Source of the DNA: Prosthecobacter fusiformis
Lineage (GTDB): Bacteria > Verrucomicrobiota > Verrucomicrobiia > Verrucomicrobiales > Verrucomicrobiaceae
Assembly: GCF_004364345.1 (NCBI RefSeq)
Contig: NZ_SOCA01000003.1
Location: forward strand, 558,001 to 622,000
Direction of reading: 5' to 3'
DNA: 64,000 bases
The notes under the pieces were generated by a model that did no database searches, was not told the DNA's origin, and saw only the letters and a program-made list of their open reading frames with translations. Shown here piece by piece: positions 1 to 7,996 of this stretch. A program made the translations under genes and the position numbers. The first letter of the stretch is position 1. Each line of letters begins with the position of its first letter.

Positions 1-165
1 TTCACCCACCCGGCCTCGCGTCATTCCTCCATCCGCCAGGTAAGGGCCGTGGCCAGAAACGTACGCCACGTTTCCCACGATGACGACCGGCTTGTAAATA
101 CCTCCCTTGGGCGGGGCAGGAGGCAGCGTGAGATCCAGGGCTAATAGTTGGGCTTCGGCGGACAT
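1..165 (-). CDS. RidA/YjgF-family protein (N-terminal fragment)
   Basis: The reading frame opens at an ATG at 163-165 and runs off the window edge, giving 55 codons. The translation begins MSAEAQLLALDLTLPPAPPK and continues with a YKPVVIVGNVAYVSGHGP stretch. This resembles the N-terminal half of RidA-like (YjgF/YER057c) proteins, in which a V-x-G-x-x-x-x-SG motif follows the first strands. Family members are small trimeric deaminases of reactive enamine/imine intermediates, though some subgroups have no known role. The longer N-terminus is closer to the RidA subgroup starting LALDL-LPPAPxP than to classical RidA. The 3' end lies outside the window, so catalytic residues cannot be checked. Confidence 0.7.
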   Translation of the reverse strand, partial: MSAEAQLLALDLTLPPAPPKGGIYKPVVIVGNVAYVSGHGPYLADGGMTRGRVGE

Positions 166-196
166 GTTCCGAAAATAACGAACTCCCTCGGCAATC

Positions 197-508
197 TCAA
201 GACCACAATCCAAGCCGCCGCTGAATCTGTGAACTGTCGCCATTTAGAAACGCGATCGCATGTACCACAATCCGTCGTCCTTCAACGGCATAAAACAGCC
301 CAATATCTCGCTTACCGATCAGCAAGCGTCTGAATGGCGGTTCATACATTGGAGCCATTTCTGGGAAAGAGCGGAGCAATTCAAGTGCGCTATCTACCAC
401 CACAATAAAATGGTCCCCAGCTTGTTCTGAATGTTCCTCCATCCAATTATAGAGCTTTCGAAGATCCGCCTCACCATCAGCCGTCCAAATCAGCTCTGGA
501 CGCTTCAT
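197..508 (-). CDS. RelE/ParE-family toxin
   Basis: This 103-aa protein has the ParE/RelE plan: an N-terminal helical hairpin (residues 8-45), then a beta sheet with the R-L-L-I-G-x-R-D-I-G-L-F-Y segment and the closing V-V-H-A-I-A strand typical of ParE-type plasmid stabilisation toxins. Such proteins act on gyrase or on ribosome-bound mRNA. Its ATG overlaps the stop of the preceding antitoxin gene (ATGA at 505-508), the usual translationally coupled antitoxin-toxin order. ParE cannot be separated from RelE by eye. The pair looks intact. Confidence 0.8.
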   Translation of the reverse strand: MKRPELIWTADGEADLRKLYNWMEEHSEQAGDHFIVVVDSALELLRSFPEMAPMYEPPFRRLLIGKRDIGLFYAVEGRRIVVHAIAFLNGDSSQIQRRLGLWS

Positions 509-720
509 CGGGCGGTAAGCCGGGCTTTAACGTCATCCCAGGTGGAAACAGCCTCTGGCTGTGTCTGGTATTTTTCAAGGCGCTCGCGAAGCATCTGCAC
601 CATTTCAGGGTCCGTATCGCCTTCTTCATTGACAATGTTTTCGCGCCATAGCTCCGCCGCGAGGATGAGGCGTTCATCCGAAGTCAATTTTGTCAGAGCT
701 GGGATGGATTCCAGGACCAT
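505..720 (-). CDS. Addiction-module antitoxin (RelB/CHP02574-like)
   Basis: The 71-aa protein starts at the ATG at 718-720. It has the L-T-S-D-E-R-L-I-L-A-A-E-L-W opening of the short addiction-module antitoxin family and an acidic middle, ending in W-D-D-V-K-A-R-L. The frame stays open upstream to a GTG at 756 that overlaps the pgsA stop (GTGA), but those extra 12 residues do not fit the family, so the internal ATG is preferred. It sits directly before the ParE-like toxin with a 4-nt overlap and should neutralise it by binding and autorepress the pair. Confidence 0.75.
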   Translation of the reverse strand: MVLESIPALTKLTSDERLILAAELWRENIVNEEGDTDPEMVQMLRERLEKYQTQPEAVSTWDDVKARLTAR

Positions 721-752
721 GCGTGAATTAGTAGCACATCCTCGTCCTACTG

Positions 753-1331
753 TCACGCATCGTTAAACAAGTGCCGGTTTTTCCAAAAGTAACTGAAGCC
801 GGAGACCAGGGTCAGCGCGGTCGTGAAATAGATGATGAATCCTCCCACCCACACGTGGAGAGTAGAGGGCGCAAACACGGGTTTTAGGAAGCCAAAAAGT
901 GGCTCATTCGAGGCCGCACTCAGCATGAAATAAAGCACAGTGATGATCTGCCAGACCATCTTGTGTTTACCCAGCTTTTCCGCCGCCAGCACAGCTCCCT
1001 GGCCAGCAGCGATCTGGCGGATGCCCGTCACAAAAAACTCACGGGACAGGATGGCGATAGTGATCCAGGAGGGGATCGTTTTATCCACGGAGAGGAGGAT
1101 GAAGGCGGCAGCGATGAGGATCTTGTCCGCCAGCGGATCAAACAGCTTGCCAAAATTTGTCACCAAATTCCGGTCCCGGGCGATTTTGCCATCCAGGTAA
1201 TCCGTGTAGCTGGCGATGCCAAAGATGATGACGGCGATGGAATACGAACTCGCCCAGGGAAGGTAAAAACAGGCCACAAAAAACCCGGTAAGCACCAGAC
1301 GTGCGAGGGTGAGTTGATTGGGCAAGTTCAT
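753..1331 (-). CDS. pgsA: CDP-diacylglycerol-glycerol-3-phosphate 3-phosphatidyltransferase
   Basis: This 192-aa integral membrane enzyme makes phosphatidylglycerol phosphate from CDP-diacylglycerol and glycerol-3-phosphate, the committed step to phosphatidylglycerol and cardiolipin. The CDP-alcohol phosphotransferase signature is complete: D44, D47-G48, A51-R52, G61, D65 and D69 in the segment SYTDYLDGKIAR...GKLFDPLADK. Several hydrophobic helices flank it, including 8-25, 75-90 and 130-175. Length matches PgsA. The antitoxin gene follows closely. A cardiolipin synthase candidate lies elsewhere in the window (45377-46828). Confidence 0.92.
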   Translation of the reverse strand: MNLPNQLTLARLVLTGFFVACFYLPWASSYSIAVIIFGIASYTDYLDGKIARDRNLVTNFGKLFDPLADKILIAAAFILLSVDKTIPSWITIAILSREFFVTGIRQIAAGQGAVLAAEKLGKHKMVWQIITVLYFMLSAASNEPLFGFLKPVFAPSTLHVWVGGFIIYFTTALTLVSGFSYFWKNRHLFNDA

Positions 1332-1420
1332 CGTGGGGGTAAGATGTCTCCTTGTGTTACCGGGAAAAGCCCCCTCCTGTCAATGGAAGGCTTCGGTTTG
1401 TGACGGAATCGTCAGTCTAC

Positions 1421-1996
1421 TCATACATTTTTCAGCCAGGGTTGCAGGAGTTCCTTCAATTGCTTCCTTGCCCGGTAGAGCCGCATTTCCACCACCTTTT
1501 CTGACGTCTCCATAATGGTGGCGATCTCCGAATGGGTCATACCTTCGTAGGTGGACAGGATTAGCGTTTCCTTTTGTTCCGGGGGCAGTTTTAAAATGGC
1601 CGCGCGCACGGCCTCCGCACGTTCCTCCTGTTCCATATGGCCGCTCGGGCAGGGCTGTCCACATGGTAGTGGCAAGTCAGAGACCTGCTCAGGCTCCAGG
1701 AGGGTCACCGGATGGCGCTTTTGCCAGCGTGCGTGGTTTCGGGCCAGATTCGTGGCGATGGCGAAGAGCCACGTGGAAAATTTTTGGGCCGTGCGGAAGC
1801 GGTGCCGGTGTTTATAAACGCGCACAAAAGTCTCCTGCGCCAGATCACACGCCGTCGCATGACTGCCGCATAGACGATCCAGATAACTGGTCAGGCGCAC
1901 GTTCCACCGCCGCATCAGGACGTTTAGCGCCGGGTCGTTCCCCCCGGCCAGCGCGATCATGAGATGTCTGTCCTCGTCGTCCTCGGGGGCAGTCAT
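1421..1996 (-). CDS. ECF RNA polymerase sigma factor (CnrH-like position)
   Basis: The 191-aa protein has sigma-70 region 2 at about residues 22-90 (C-D-L-A-Q-E-T-F-V-R-V-Y; F-S-T-W-L-F-A-I-A-T-N-L-A-R-N) and region 4 at about 128-185 (L-P-P-E-Q-K-E-T-L-I-L; S-E-I-A-T-I-M-E-T-S-E-K-V-V-E-M-R-L). It should direct RNA polymerase to a small regulon. Its start overlaps the stop of the 157-aa periplasmic protein gene (ATGA at 1993-1996), and a membrane protein resembling an anti-sigma factor precedes that. This anti-sigma, sensor, sigma order is that of CnrYXH. The inducing signal is unknown. Confidence 0.9.
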   Translation of the reverse strand: MTAPEDDEDRHLMIALAGGNDPALNVLMRRWNVRLTSYLDRLCGSHATACDLAQETFVRVYKHRHRFRTAQKFSTWLFAIATNLARNHARWQKRHPVTLLEPEQVSDLPLPCGQPCPSGHMEQEERAEAVRAAILKLPPEQKETLILSTYEGMTHSEIATIMETSEKVVEMRLYRARKQLKELLQPWLKNV

Positions 1997-2466
1997 TGAA
2001 GAGGGGTCACCTGAGAGCGCAGTTTTTGCAGCTCAGGAGGGTTGATGACTTCAGGAAGGATATCCGCAAGGAAGCGTTCTCCCTCGGCAGGCGGCATCAG
2101 GGCAGCGACTGTCCTGAGGTGCTGCACCATATTATCCAGGCAGTTTTCACAAACTGCCTTTTCACGGCTCAGAGCAGCGGATTTCTGTTCGCGGGACGTT
2201 GGATTTCTGCTCCGTTGGATCAATGGCCGGTGGGCGCGCTTCATCGTCGCACACATCTCATCACAGCGGAGAAAGTAATCCTGGTGCAGTCTGGCGATCT
2301 TTCCATAGGCCTCGTCCGGGATCTTGTATTCCTGCCTCAGCCACTCCAGGCCGATCTCCTGGGGGGAAGGTGGCTTCGGCCGCAGATGGATCACCAGCTC
2401 ATGTGCCGAATAGGCCAGGATGATCACTGCCAGGGCCATGAAGAACAGTTTTTCGCGGACGTTCAT
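1993..2466 (-). CDS. Membrane-anchored periplasmic sensor, CnrX/Spy-like
   Basis: This 157-aa protein has one N-terminal membrane anchor (residues 7-24) and a helical periplasmic domain. The pattern L-x-x-E-Y-x-I-P-x-E-A-Y-x-K-I-x-x-L-H-x-x-Y, followed by a later L-M-P-P-A-E-G-E-R-F-L, is typical of the heavy-metal-resistance/CpxP/Spy/CnrX fold. Two cysteine clusters (C-D-E-M-C and C-E-N-C) and nearby His and Met residues could bind metal or respond to redox state. It lies 3 nt after the anti-sigma-like gene and overlaps the sigma gene by 4 nt. In the Cnr system the equivalent protein senses periplasmic Co/Ni. The ligand here is inferred, not shown. Confidence 0.6.
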   Translation of the reverse strand: MNVREKLFFMALAVIILAYSAHELVIHLRPKPPSPQEIGLEWLRQEYKIPDEAYGKIARLHQDYFLRCDEMCATMKRAHRPLIQRSRNPTSREQKSAALSREKAVCENCLDNMVQHLRTVAALMPPAEGERFLADILPEVINPPELQKLRSQVTPLQ

Positions 2467-2469
2467 GCC

Positions 2470-2775
2470 TCAGTGCGATGCCAGGTGCTGGGAGGCGAAT
2501 GGGCTGATGGAGTGTACATAAGCCTCATGAGGATTGAGCCGGCTTGGCCGTGTCTCCATCCATGCCATGCCGGCCCCGATGAAAATCGAAGTCACGGCTG
2601 CTACCATCCAGCCGCGGGGTTGGATGAGAAAGCTGGATAGTTTTTCCCATAAACCCGGGTCCGCCTCATCTGCAGCGATGCGTGCCCACACCTCCCTTTG
2701 AAAGGAAGGCGGGGCCTCCCCAGGCACCTGCCATTGGGACAGCAGCTCGTCGAGAGGATCGTCGGGTGTGTTCAT
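2470..2775 (-). CDS. Small membrane anti-sigma-like protein (CnrY-like position)
   Basis: The 101-aa protein is read from the ATG at 2773-2775; the frame could open 24 nt earlier. A short cytoplasmic N-terminal helical part (D-D-P-L-D-E-L-L-S-Q-W; F-Q-R-E-V-W-A-R-I) precedes one membrane span at about residues 60-76. A His/Ser-rich periplasmic tail follows. Such a layout suits a minimal anti-sigma factor that holds an ECF factor at the membrane. It is the first gene of a tight trio with the sensor-like and sigma genes. No zinc-binding H-x3-C-x2-C motif is present, which argues against a ZAS-type anti-sigma factor. Confidence 0.55.
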   Translation of the reverse strand: MNTPDDPLDELLSQWQVPGEAPPSFQREVWARIAADEADPGLWEKLSSFLIQPRGWMVAAVTSIFIGAGMAWMETRPSRLNPHEAYVHSISPFASQHLASH

Positions 2776-2832
2776 GGCAGGTGTGGGGTGTGTTGGCATC
2801 AGGCAAGCCAGTTCGGCGATCCATGCAAGAGC

Positions 2833-3084
2833 CTAGCGCACCTGGGCGATTTGCAGCCCGGTTTTGCTGGCCATGGGGGTTGTGGAGTGATGGTAGCGCA
2901 CTGCACCGTTGCCGCTGGCTGGCCTTTGGGTGCGGGTGTCTGTCCAGCTGATGCCGGTCCGGCCCTGGACTGGATTTGGGGAGGAATGATAACGACGGCC
3001 GGCTGAGTCCGTGTTCGGGGTGGAGCAGCTCACGCCGGTCATCATCAGGGCAGCCGCAGCAAAGGAGAGGGTCAGTTTCTTCAT
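2833..3084 (-). CDS. Small putative lipoprotein
   Basis: This 83-aa protein has a signal sequence ending in a lipobox-like V-S-C (Cys20), so it is probably lipid-anchored. The mature part is short, polar and rich in Arg, Ser, Thr and Pro, with no recognised domain. It ends 57 nt before the anti-sigma-like gene on the same strand, so it may be co-transcribed with the Cnr-like trio or be one of its targets. No function can be assigned from sequence. Confidence 0.6.
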   Translation of the reverse strand: MKKLTLSFAAAALMMTGVSCSTPNTDSAGRRYHSSPNPVQGRTGISWTDTRTQRPASGNGAVRYHHSTTPMASKTGLQIAQVR

Positions 3085-3183
3085 GGTCGTAGTTAGGTGG
3101 TTAGGTTGGTTGGATGAAGACGCTTGGTTGGTTCGTCTTCATCGGGTGCTACCCCGCCGCTCCACTGACCCCTCAAACTTTTT

Positions 3184-4068
3184 TCACTTTTTCCCCACCA
3201 CCCGCTGAAACCACACCCGCGCCATTCGCCTTTCCGCGATGTCACGCAGCACCCAGGCATCGCTGTGATTGCGGTAGTAAAGGGGGACAAAAGTCCAGTC
3301 GCCAGCCACCCCGGTATTATTCAGCCATTCCTCAGTAGCGGCCGTGGACATTTCCTGGCTGATGAACTGCGGCCGCCCATTCAGACGCTTTAGCCGCGTC
3401 AGAGCGGAGGCCCGGTCCGCATGGGCATACGGCCAGCCGACGTTCACCCCATCATAGTGACTGTGGCAGATGAAGCCGCACCACAACCGGGCAATTTCAT
3501 CGTCATGCAGGCCGATGTAATTGCACCCGATGCTGCCGCGCGAAAAGCCCGCCAGGACCACCCGTGCTGGGTCCCCGCCGTATTTCAGGCACACGTCTTT
3601 CACCGTCGCCAGACAGTAGCGTTTGGTCTCCTCCACATCGCCCCACCACTGGGTGGCGTTGCGCATCGTGCCTTCGGCTTTTTCCACATAGGGCAGGCAC
3701 AGCCATAGACAGCCCTGGCCACTGGTGATGCCGTAGCCCAGGCGGCTGCCCTCCACTGTGCCATCGCAGGTATCGCCGAATTTACCCCTGTACCCGCCAT
3801 TGCCCGCGTATTCCACGATCACCGGCAGGCTCTTCCCTGCCTCCCAGTCGGTCGGCAGGTATAGCGCATGATGCACCTTCGTCCCCTCCCAGCCGACGGT
3901 CGTCTGAATCACTCGTTTGCCAGCCCCCGCCGCTCCTTCGCTGATGGCAGGAATGACCAGATCCACAGACACATTGGCCAGATCTGGAAGCGTGATGTCT
4001 GCTCTGGATAAATGCGGGCAGAACAGGAGGATAGCAAAAGTCACTCCGAGCCGGGCTTGATGGATCAT
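3184..4068 (-). CDS. Secreted alpha/beta hydrolase
   Basis: Read from the ATG at 4066-4068, this 294-aa protein has a signal peptide (M-I-H-Q-A-R-L-G-V-T-F-A-I-L-L-F, cleavage near S-R-A). The frame stays open 25 codons upstream, but that part is charged and unlike a leader. The core has the nucleophile elbow A-G-F-S-R-G-S-I-G, an oxyanion-type V-E-Y-A-G-N-G-G-Y loop, and a late N-H-S-D-A-W that may hold the catalytic His. It resembles secreted esterase/acetyl xylan esterase-like enzymes of Planctomycetes and Verrucomicrobia. The substrate is not predictable. Confidence 0.65.
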   Translation of the reverse strand: MIHQARLGVTFAILLFCPHLSRADITLPDLANVSVDLVIPAISEGAAGAGKRVIQTTVGWEGTKVHHALYLPTDWEAGKSLPVIVEYAGNGGYRGKFGDTCDGTVEGSRLGYGITSGQGCLWLCLPYVEKAEGTMRNATQWWGDVEETKRYCLATVKDVCLKYGGDPARVVLAGFSRGSIGCNYIGLHDDEIARLWCGFICHSHYDGVNVGWPYAHADRASALTRLKRLNGRPQFISQEMSTAATEEWLNNTGVAGDWTFVPLYYRNHSDAWVLRDIAERRMARVWFQRVVGKK

Positions 4069-4181
4069 TCCTTTACAACGTTGGCGCCGCCGCCAGCTAT
4101 GCGGCTTTCGTTCGCTTTTATTTAAGCCCCCTGTCTTTTCCACACCCGCCTAAAATCATCCGCATACGTATCCATAAGCCT

Positions 4182-6899
4182 ATGCCCCCGCTTCTCACGG
4201 TCACTCATCCCAAAGGTATTTACCTGCCTGAGGCGGACCTGTGGCTGGACCCGCACTTCGGCGTGGAGCGGGCCTTTATCTCCCATGCCCATAGCGACCA
4301 CGTTGCGCGGCATCAGCTCACCTTTTCCTCGGAGCTTACCTTGGAGCTGATGCGTGCGCGATACGGGGTCAAAGAAAGCAGCTCCTTTCAGGCCCTGCCC
4401 ATGCGCCAGGTGTTTGAGTGGGAGGGCTGGAAGTTGCGGCTTTTCCCTGCCGGTCACATCGTCGGCTCCGCCATGCTGCATCTCACCCGCATTGCGGATG
4501 GTGCCACCCTGCTTTACACCGGGGATTATAAGCTGCGGCAGGGACTCAGTTCGGAGCGTTGTGAGCTTCTGCATGCGGATACACTCATCATGGAGACCAC
4601 CTTTGGCCTGCCGCAGTTCCGCTTTCCGCCCACGGGTGAAATTGTCGCCTCCATGTTAAAATGGGTGCGTGAAACTTTGGATGATGGCGGCATCCCTGTA
4701 TTGTTAGGTTATTCGTTAGGCAAGGCTCAGGAGATCCTCTGCGCCCTGGGTGATGCCGGGCTGCCGGTCATGGTGCACAAGTCCATCCTGGAAATGACCG
4801 AAGTCGTCGCCCCGCTGCTGGGAAAGCTGCCCGCCTACCGTCCCTTCGTTGCTGCCGAAGCCAAAGGCCATGTGCTTCTTTTCCCTCCCAGCGGCGCACG
4901 CAGCCTGGCCATCCGCAAGCTCAAGACCTGCCGCACCGCCATGCTCAGTGGCTGGGCCATGCAGCCAGGGGCCAAATATCGCTATCAGGTGGATGAGGTG
5001 TTTCCGCTCAGTGATCATGCCGATTATCCTGAGTTATTGGAAACTGTCGAAACCGTCTCCCCACGCCGAGTTTATCTGGTGCATGGTTATACCCAGGAAT
5101 TCGCCGCCGACCTCCGCGCTCGCGGTTATGAAGCCTGGACCCTGGAACGTGCCGACCAGTTGGAAATCCAGTTAGGCCAACCCAAACGCAAAATCATGGA
5201 GGCAGGCGCGCCCGCAGTTTTGCCCGAGTCCGCCGAAGGCAAGCCGGAAAGCTTTGCTCAATGGGCCTATGTCTGCGCCCAAGCAGCCGCCGAATCTTCC
5301 CGTCTAAAAAAGGTGTCTTTACTCGCCGATTACCTGCGTGCTCTGGAGCAGGAAACGGATCTGGAACTGGCCGTACGTTACTGCTCCGGTCTTCTCTTTG
5401 ATCCCGCAGGCGGCGAAGGCCCGCTGAATACCGGCTGGGCCGTCATCCGCCGTTCTCTTCAGGAGCTTTCCGGCCTCAGCGATGCGGAGTATCGCACGCT
5501 TTCACGCAGCCAGGCAGATGCAGGCCGCACCGCTTACCTCGTCCTCAGCCGTTGCCCACTCGTGGTGGCAGACATGGATCTTCAGGAAACCGCGCATTTT
5601 TTCCGAGAACTGCGGGAGGCACGTGGGCCGCTGCCCAAAACAAAACTCCTTCGTGAAAGGCTGGCTCACCTGTCCGCCCACACCGGCTCCTGGCTCGTGC
5701 GGCTCATGACGGGTGAACTGCGCATGGGCTCCAAAGAAGGCCTCATCGAAGAAGCCATCGCCACCGCTTTCCAGCAACCTGCCGATGCCGTGCGTGAGGC
5801 CGCCATGCTCAGCGGGGACATTGGCCGCGCAGCCGTTCTGGCCCGTCAGGCGCGGCTGCATGAGGCCGTGCCGCGCCCCATGGTGCCCATCAAAATCATG
5901 CTGGCTACTCCTGAAGAAACCGCCGCAGACATCTGGCAGCGCATGCTGGGCGCAGAGCCAGACGGGGCAGGGGAGGTGTGGCTGGAGGACAAGTATGACG
6001 GCATCCGTGCCCAGTTGCATCGCAGCACCGGCAAGGTGGAAATTTATACCCGCGATTTAAAACCCATCGGCGTCCAGTTTCCCGAGATCACCCAGGCAGC
6101 AGTCGGCCTGCATGATGAAGTCATCATGGATGGTGAAATCATCGCCTATGCAGAAGACAAAAAGCTCTCCTTCTTTGATTTGCAAAAAAGGTTAGGCCGT
6201 CGGGATCAGGCGGATCTTTTTCTACCCAGTGACATCAGTGTCAGGTACGTCGTCTTTGACCTGCTCTGGAAAAACGGCAGCTCCCTGCTCAGCCAGCCTC
6301 TGGCGCAAAGGCGGCTTGCCCTGGAGTCCGTGACCATGCCCCCAGGCATGACCTTGATCGATGTTCACCATGTCCGTTCAGAGGTAGAAATTGAGGCCGC
6401 ATTCATGGCGGCCCGCCGTCGGAATAACGAAGGCCTCATCGCCAAAGACCCCGCTACTGCCTACACTCCCGGGCGACGCGGAAAGGCCTGGCTAAAGCTG
6501 AAAAAAGCCTTCGCCACTCTGGACGTCGTCGTCGTCAAAGCCGAGCAGGGCCATGGCAAACGCAGCCATGTGCTCAGTGATTACACCTTTGCCGTGCGGG
6601 ATGAGCATGGTGCCCTGCGGGTCATCGGTAAAGCATACTCAGGCCTCACCGATGCCGAGATCGAAACGCTCACGGAACACTTCACCAGCACCACCTTGCA
6701 GCAAAAAGGCAGCGTGCGCACCGTCATCCCGGACACCGTTTTGGAGATCGCTTTTGATTCCATCCAGGCCAGCACCCGCCATGACAGCGGCCTCTCACTT
6801 CGCTTTCCTCGCATCAAGGCCATCCGCACGGATAAGACGCCTGAAGACATCGATACCCTCGCCTATGCCCGCAAGCTGGCTGGCGTCACCGTCTCATAA
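4182..6899 (+). CDS. Fused ligase-associated exonuclease and ATP-dependent DNA ligase
   Basis: Two enzymes are joined in one 905-aa protein. Residues 1-340 are a metallo-beta-lactamase/beta-CASP nuclease with the metal motif H-A-H-S-D-H (35-40), a later G-H-I-V-G-S and L-S-D-H-A-D. They match the ligase-associated DNA damage response exonuclease. Residues about 345-905 are an ATP-dependent DNA ligase: an N-terminal helical domain, the nucleophile Lys604 in E-D-K-Y-D-G-I-R, motif D-G-E-I-I-A, N-E-G-L-I-A-K-D, the K-A-W-L-K-L-K end of the nucleotidyltransferase domain, and an OB fold. In many bacteria these are separate neighbouring genes next to a DEXH helicase and a PdeM-like phosphoesterase. 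Neither partner is adjacent here. Confidence 0.9.
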   Translation: MPPLLTVTHPKGIYLPEADLWLDPHFGVERAFISHAHSDHVARHQLTFSSELTLELMRARYGVKESSSFQALPMRQVFEWEGWKLRLFPAGHIVGSAMLHLTRIADGATLLYTGDYKLRQGLSSERCELLHADTLIMETTFGLPQFRFPPTGEIVASMLKWVRETLDDGGIPVLLGYSLGKAQEILCALGDAGLPVMVHKSILEMTEVVAPLLGKLPAYRPFVAAEAKGHVLLFPPSGARSLAIRKLKTCRTAMLSGWAMQPGAKYRYQVDEVFPLSDHADYPELLETVETVSPRRVYLVHGYTQEFAADLRARGYEAWTLERADQLEIQLGQPKRKIMEAGAPAVLPESAEGKPESFAQWAYVCAQAAAESSRLKKVSLLADYLRALEQETDLELAVRYCSGLLFDPAGGEGPLNTGWAVIRRSLQELSGLSDAEYRTLSRSQADAGRTAYLVLSRCPLVVADMDLQETAHFFRELREARGPLPKTKLLRERLAHLSAHTGSWLVRLMTGELRMGSKEGLIEEAIATAFQQPADAVREAAMLSGDIGRAAVLARQARLHEAVPRPMVPIKIMLATPEETAADIWQRMLGAEPDGAGEVWLEDKYDGIRAQLHRSTGKVEIYTRDLKPIGVQFPEITQAAVGLHDEVIMDGEIIAYAEDKKLSFFDLQKRLGRRDQADLFLPSDISVRYVVFDLLWKNGSSLLSQPLAQRRLALESVTMPPGMTLIDVHHVRSEVEIEAAFMAARRRNNEGLIAKDPATAYTPGRRGKAWLKLKKAFATLDVVVVKAEQGHGKRSHVLSDYTFAVRDEHGALRVIGKAYSGLTDAEIETLTEHFTSTTLQQKGSVRTVIPDTVLEIAFDSIQASTRHDSGLSLRFPRIKAIRTDKTPEDIDTLAYARKLAGVTVS

Positions 6900-6952
6900 A
6901 AAAGTTCACAAGAGCATGATCCGTTTCCTCCTGCCGCCCCGCATGAGCAGAT

Positions 6953-7282
6953 ATGAAACCGGAATCACTCACCGCACCATCCGTCCATCTGGCTCAGGAT
7001 CTTCTCACCAGTCTGCTCCTCCTCACGCTCTCCCTCGCGGGCGGCTGGCTGGCCAGTCAGTCGCTTTCTCCACGGGGCATGGATTCCGTCCACCAGCGCC
7101 TGCTCATGATTCTTTTGGTGCAGCCCTTCGCCCTGGCGGCCTGGTTTTTCTGCGGCCTTCCCGGTCTCGGCCTCGCCTTGCAGAGCCTCTTCACCGCCAT
7201 CACTCAACGGCGCGTGACCGTCACCCTCCTCAGTGCCGGATTGCTGGCATTGGCCCTGGTATCCGCCACGCTTTGGATATGA
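6953..7282 (+). CDS. Small hydrophobic membrane protein
   Basis: This 109-aa protein has three probable membrane spans (about 17-34, 48-68 and 88-107) and no recognised domain. It starts 53 nt after the ligase fusion. Its stop overlaps the first possible start of the following ECF sigma gene (ATGA at 7279-7282), so the two may be translated together. It could be a membrane partner of that sigma factor, but nothing in the sequence resembles a known anti-sigma factor. Confidence 0.6.
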   Translation: MKPESLTAPSVHLAQDLLTSLLLLTLSLAGGWLASQSLSPRGMDSVHQRLLMILLVQPFALAAWFFCGLPGLGLALQSLFTAITQRRVTVTLLSAGLLALALVSATLWI

Positions 7283-7293
7283 TAGCCCCTGCC

Positions 7294-7848
7294 ATGAACC
7301 AGATCACGCTCCTCCTCCAGTCCTGCCAGCAGGGAAACGCGGATGCGCCTAACCAACTATTGGCCGAAGTGTATGCCGAGCTCCGCCGCGTCGCCTCCGC
7401 CAAAATGGCCCGCGAGCTGCCCGGGCAGACACTTCAGGCCACTGCCCTCGTCCATGAGGCCTGGCTGCGCCTGGGAGATGCCAGTTTTCAAAACCGGTCG
7501 CATTTCTTCGCCGCTGCGGCGGAGGCCATGCGCCGCATTCTCATTGATCGCGCCCGCAGGAGAAAAGCCGTCCGCCACGGCTCCGGGCAGGAGCATGTGG
7601 AGCTGGAAGATGGACTGCAAATCGCCGCCCCCGCCGTCCAGGATGATGAACTCCTGGCCGTGCATGAAGCCCTGGATAAACTCGCCGTAGAGGACGCCCG
7701 CAAGGCCGAGCTGGTGAAGCTGCATTATTTCGTCGGCCTCACCTTTGCAGAGGCGGCGGAGGTACTCGGCGTCTCTGAGCCCACCGCCAAGCGGGATTGG
7801 GCCTATGCACGCGCCTGGCTGCACCGGGAAATCACCGCCGCACGTTGA
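7294..7848 (+). CDS. ECF sigma factor, TIGR02999-type
   Basis: The 184-aa protein has a sigma region 2 with L-P-G-Q-T-L-Q-A-T-A-L-V-H-E-A-W-L-R-L, a signature of the ECF group common in Planctomycetes, Acidobacteria and Verrucomicrobia. It continues with A-M-R-R-I-L-I-D-R-A-R-R-R and a region 4 helix-turn-helix (T-F-A-E-A-A-E-V-L-G-V-S-E-P-T-A-K-R-D-W). The start used here is the ATG at 7294; an in-frame ATG at 7279 overlaps the previous stop and is an equal alternative. A much longer frame open from 6553 is spurious because it runs through the ligase gene. Confidence 0.88.
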   Translation: MNQITLLLQSCQQGNADAPNQLLAEVYAELRRVASAKMARELPGQTLQATALVHEAWLRLGDASFQNRSHFFAAAAEAMRRILIDRARRRKAVRHGSGQEHVELEDGLQIAAPAVQDDELLAVHEALDKLAVEDARKAELVKLHYFVGLTFAEAAEVLGVSEPTAKRDWAYARAWLHREITAAR

Positions 7849-7996
7849 CTTCCGCGCGTTCTTTCTCCGCCAGTGGAAATTCTGCTGGGGATTCCGGTTG
7901 CCATTTTTACGAAAGCACCGCACTATCCGCGCTCTTTTCCGCCCCTTCATCTGTCGGGCGGAAGTCCAGCGAACCAACGCCCCAACCTCACGAGCC

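Noticed and set aside
6553-7293. N-terminal extension of the second ECF sigma factor
   Set aside because: It overlaps the ligase and membrane-protein genes in another frame; sigma similarity begins after 7294.
7745-7996. Upstream extension of the DksA-like protein
   Set aside because: It lies in the sigma factor gene in another frame and lacks the Lys/Ala/Pro pattern that starts at the 7997 ATG.
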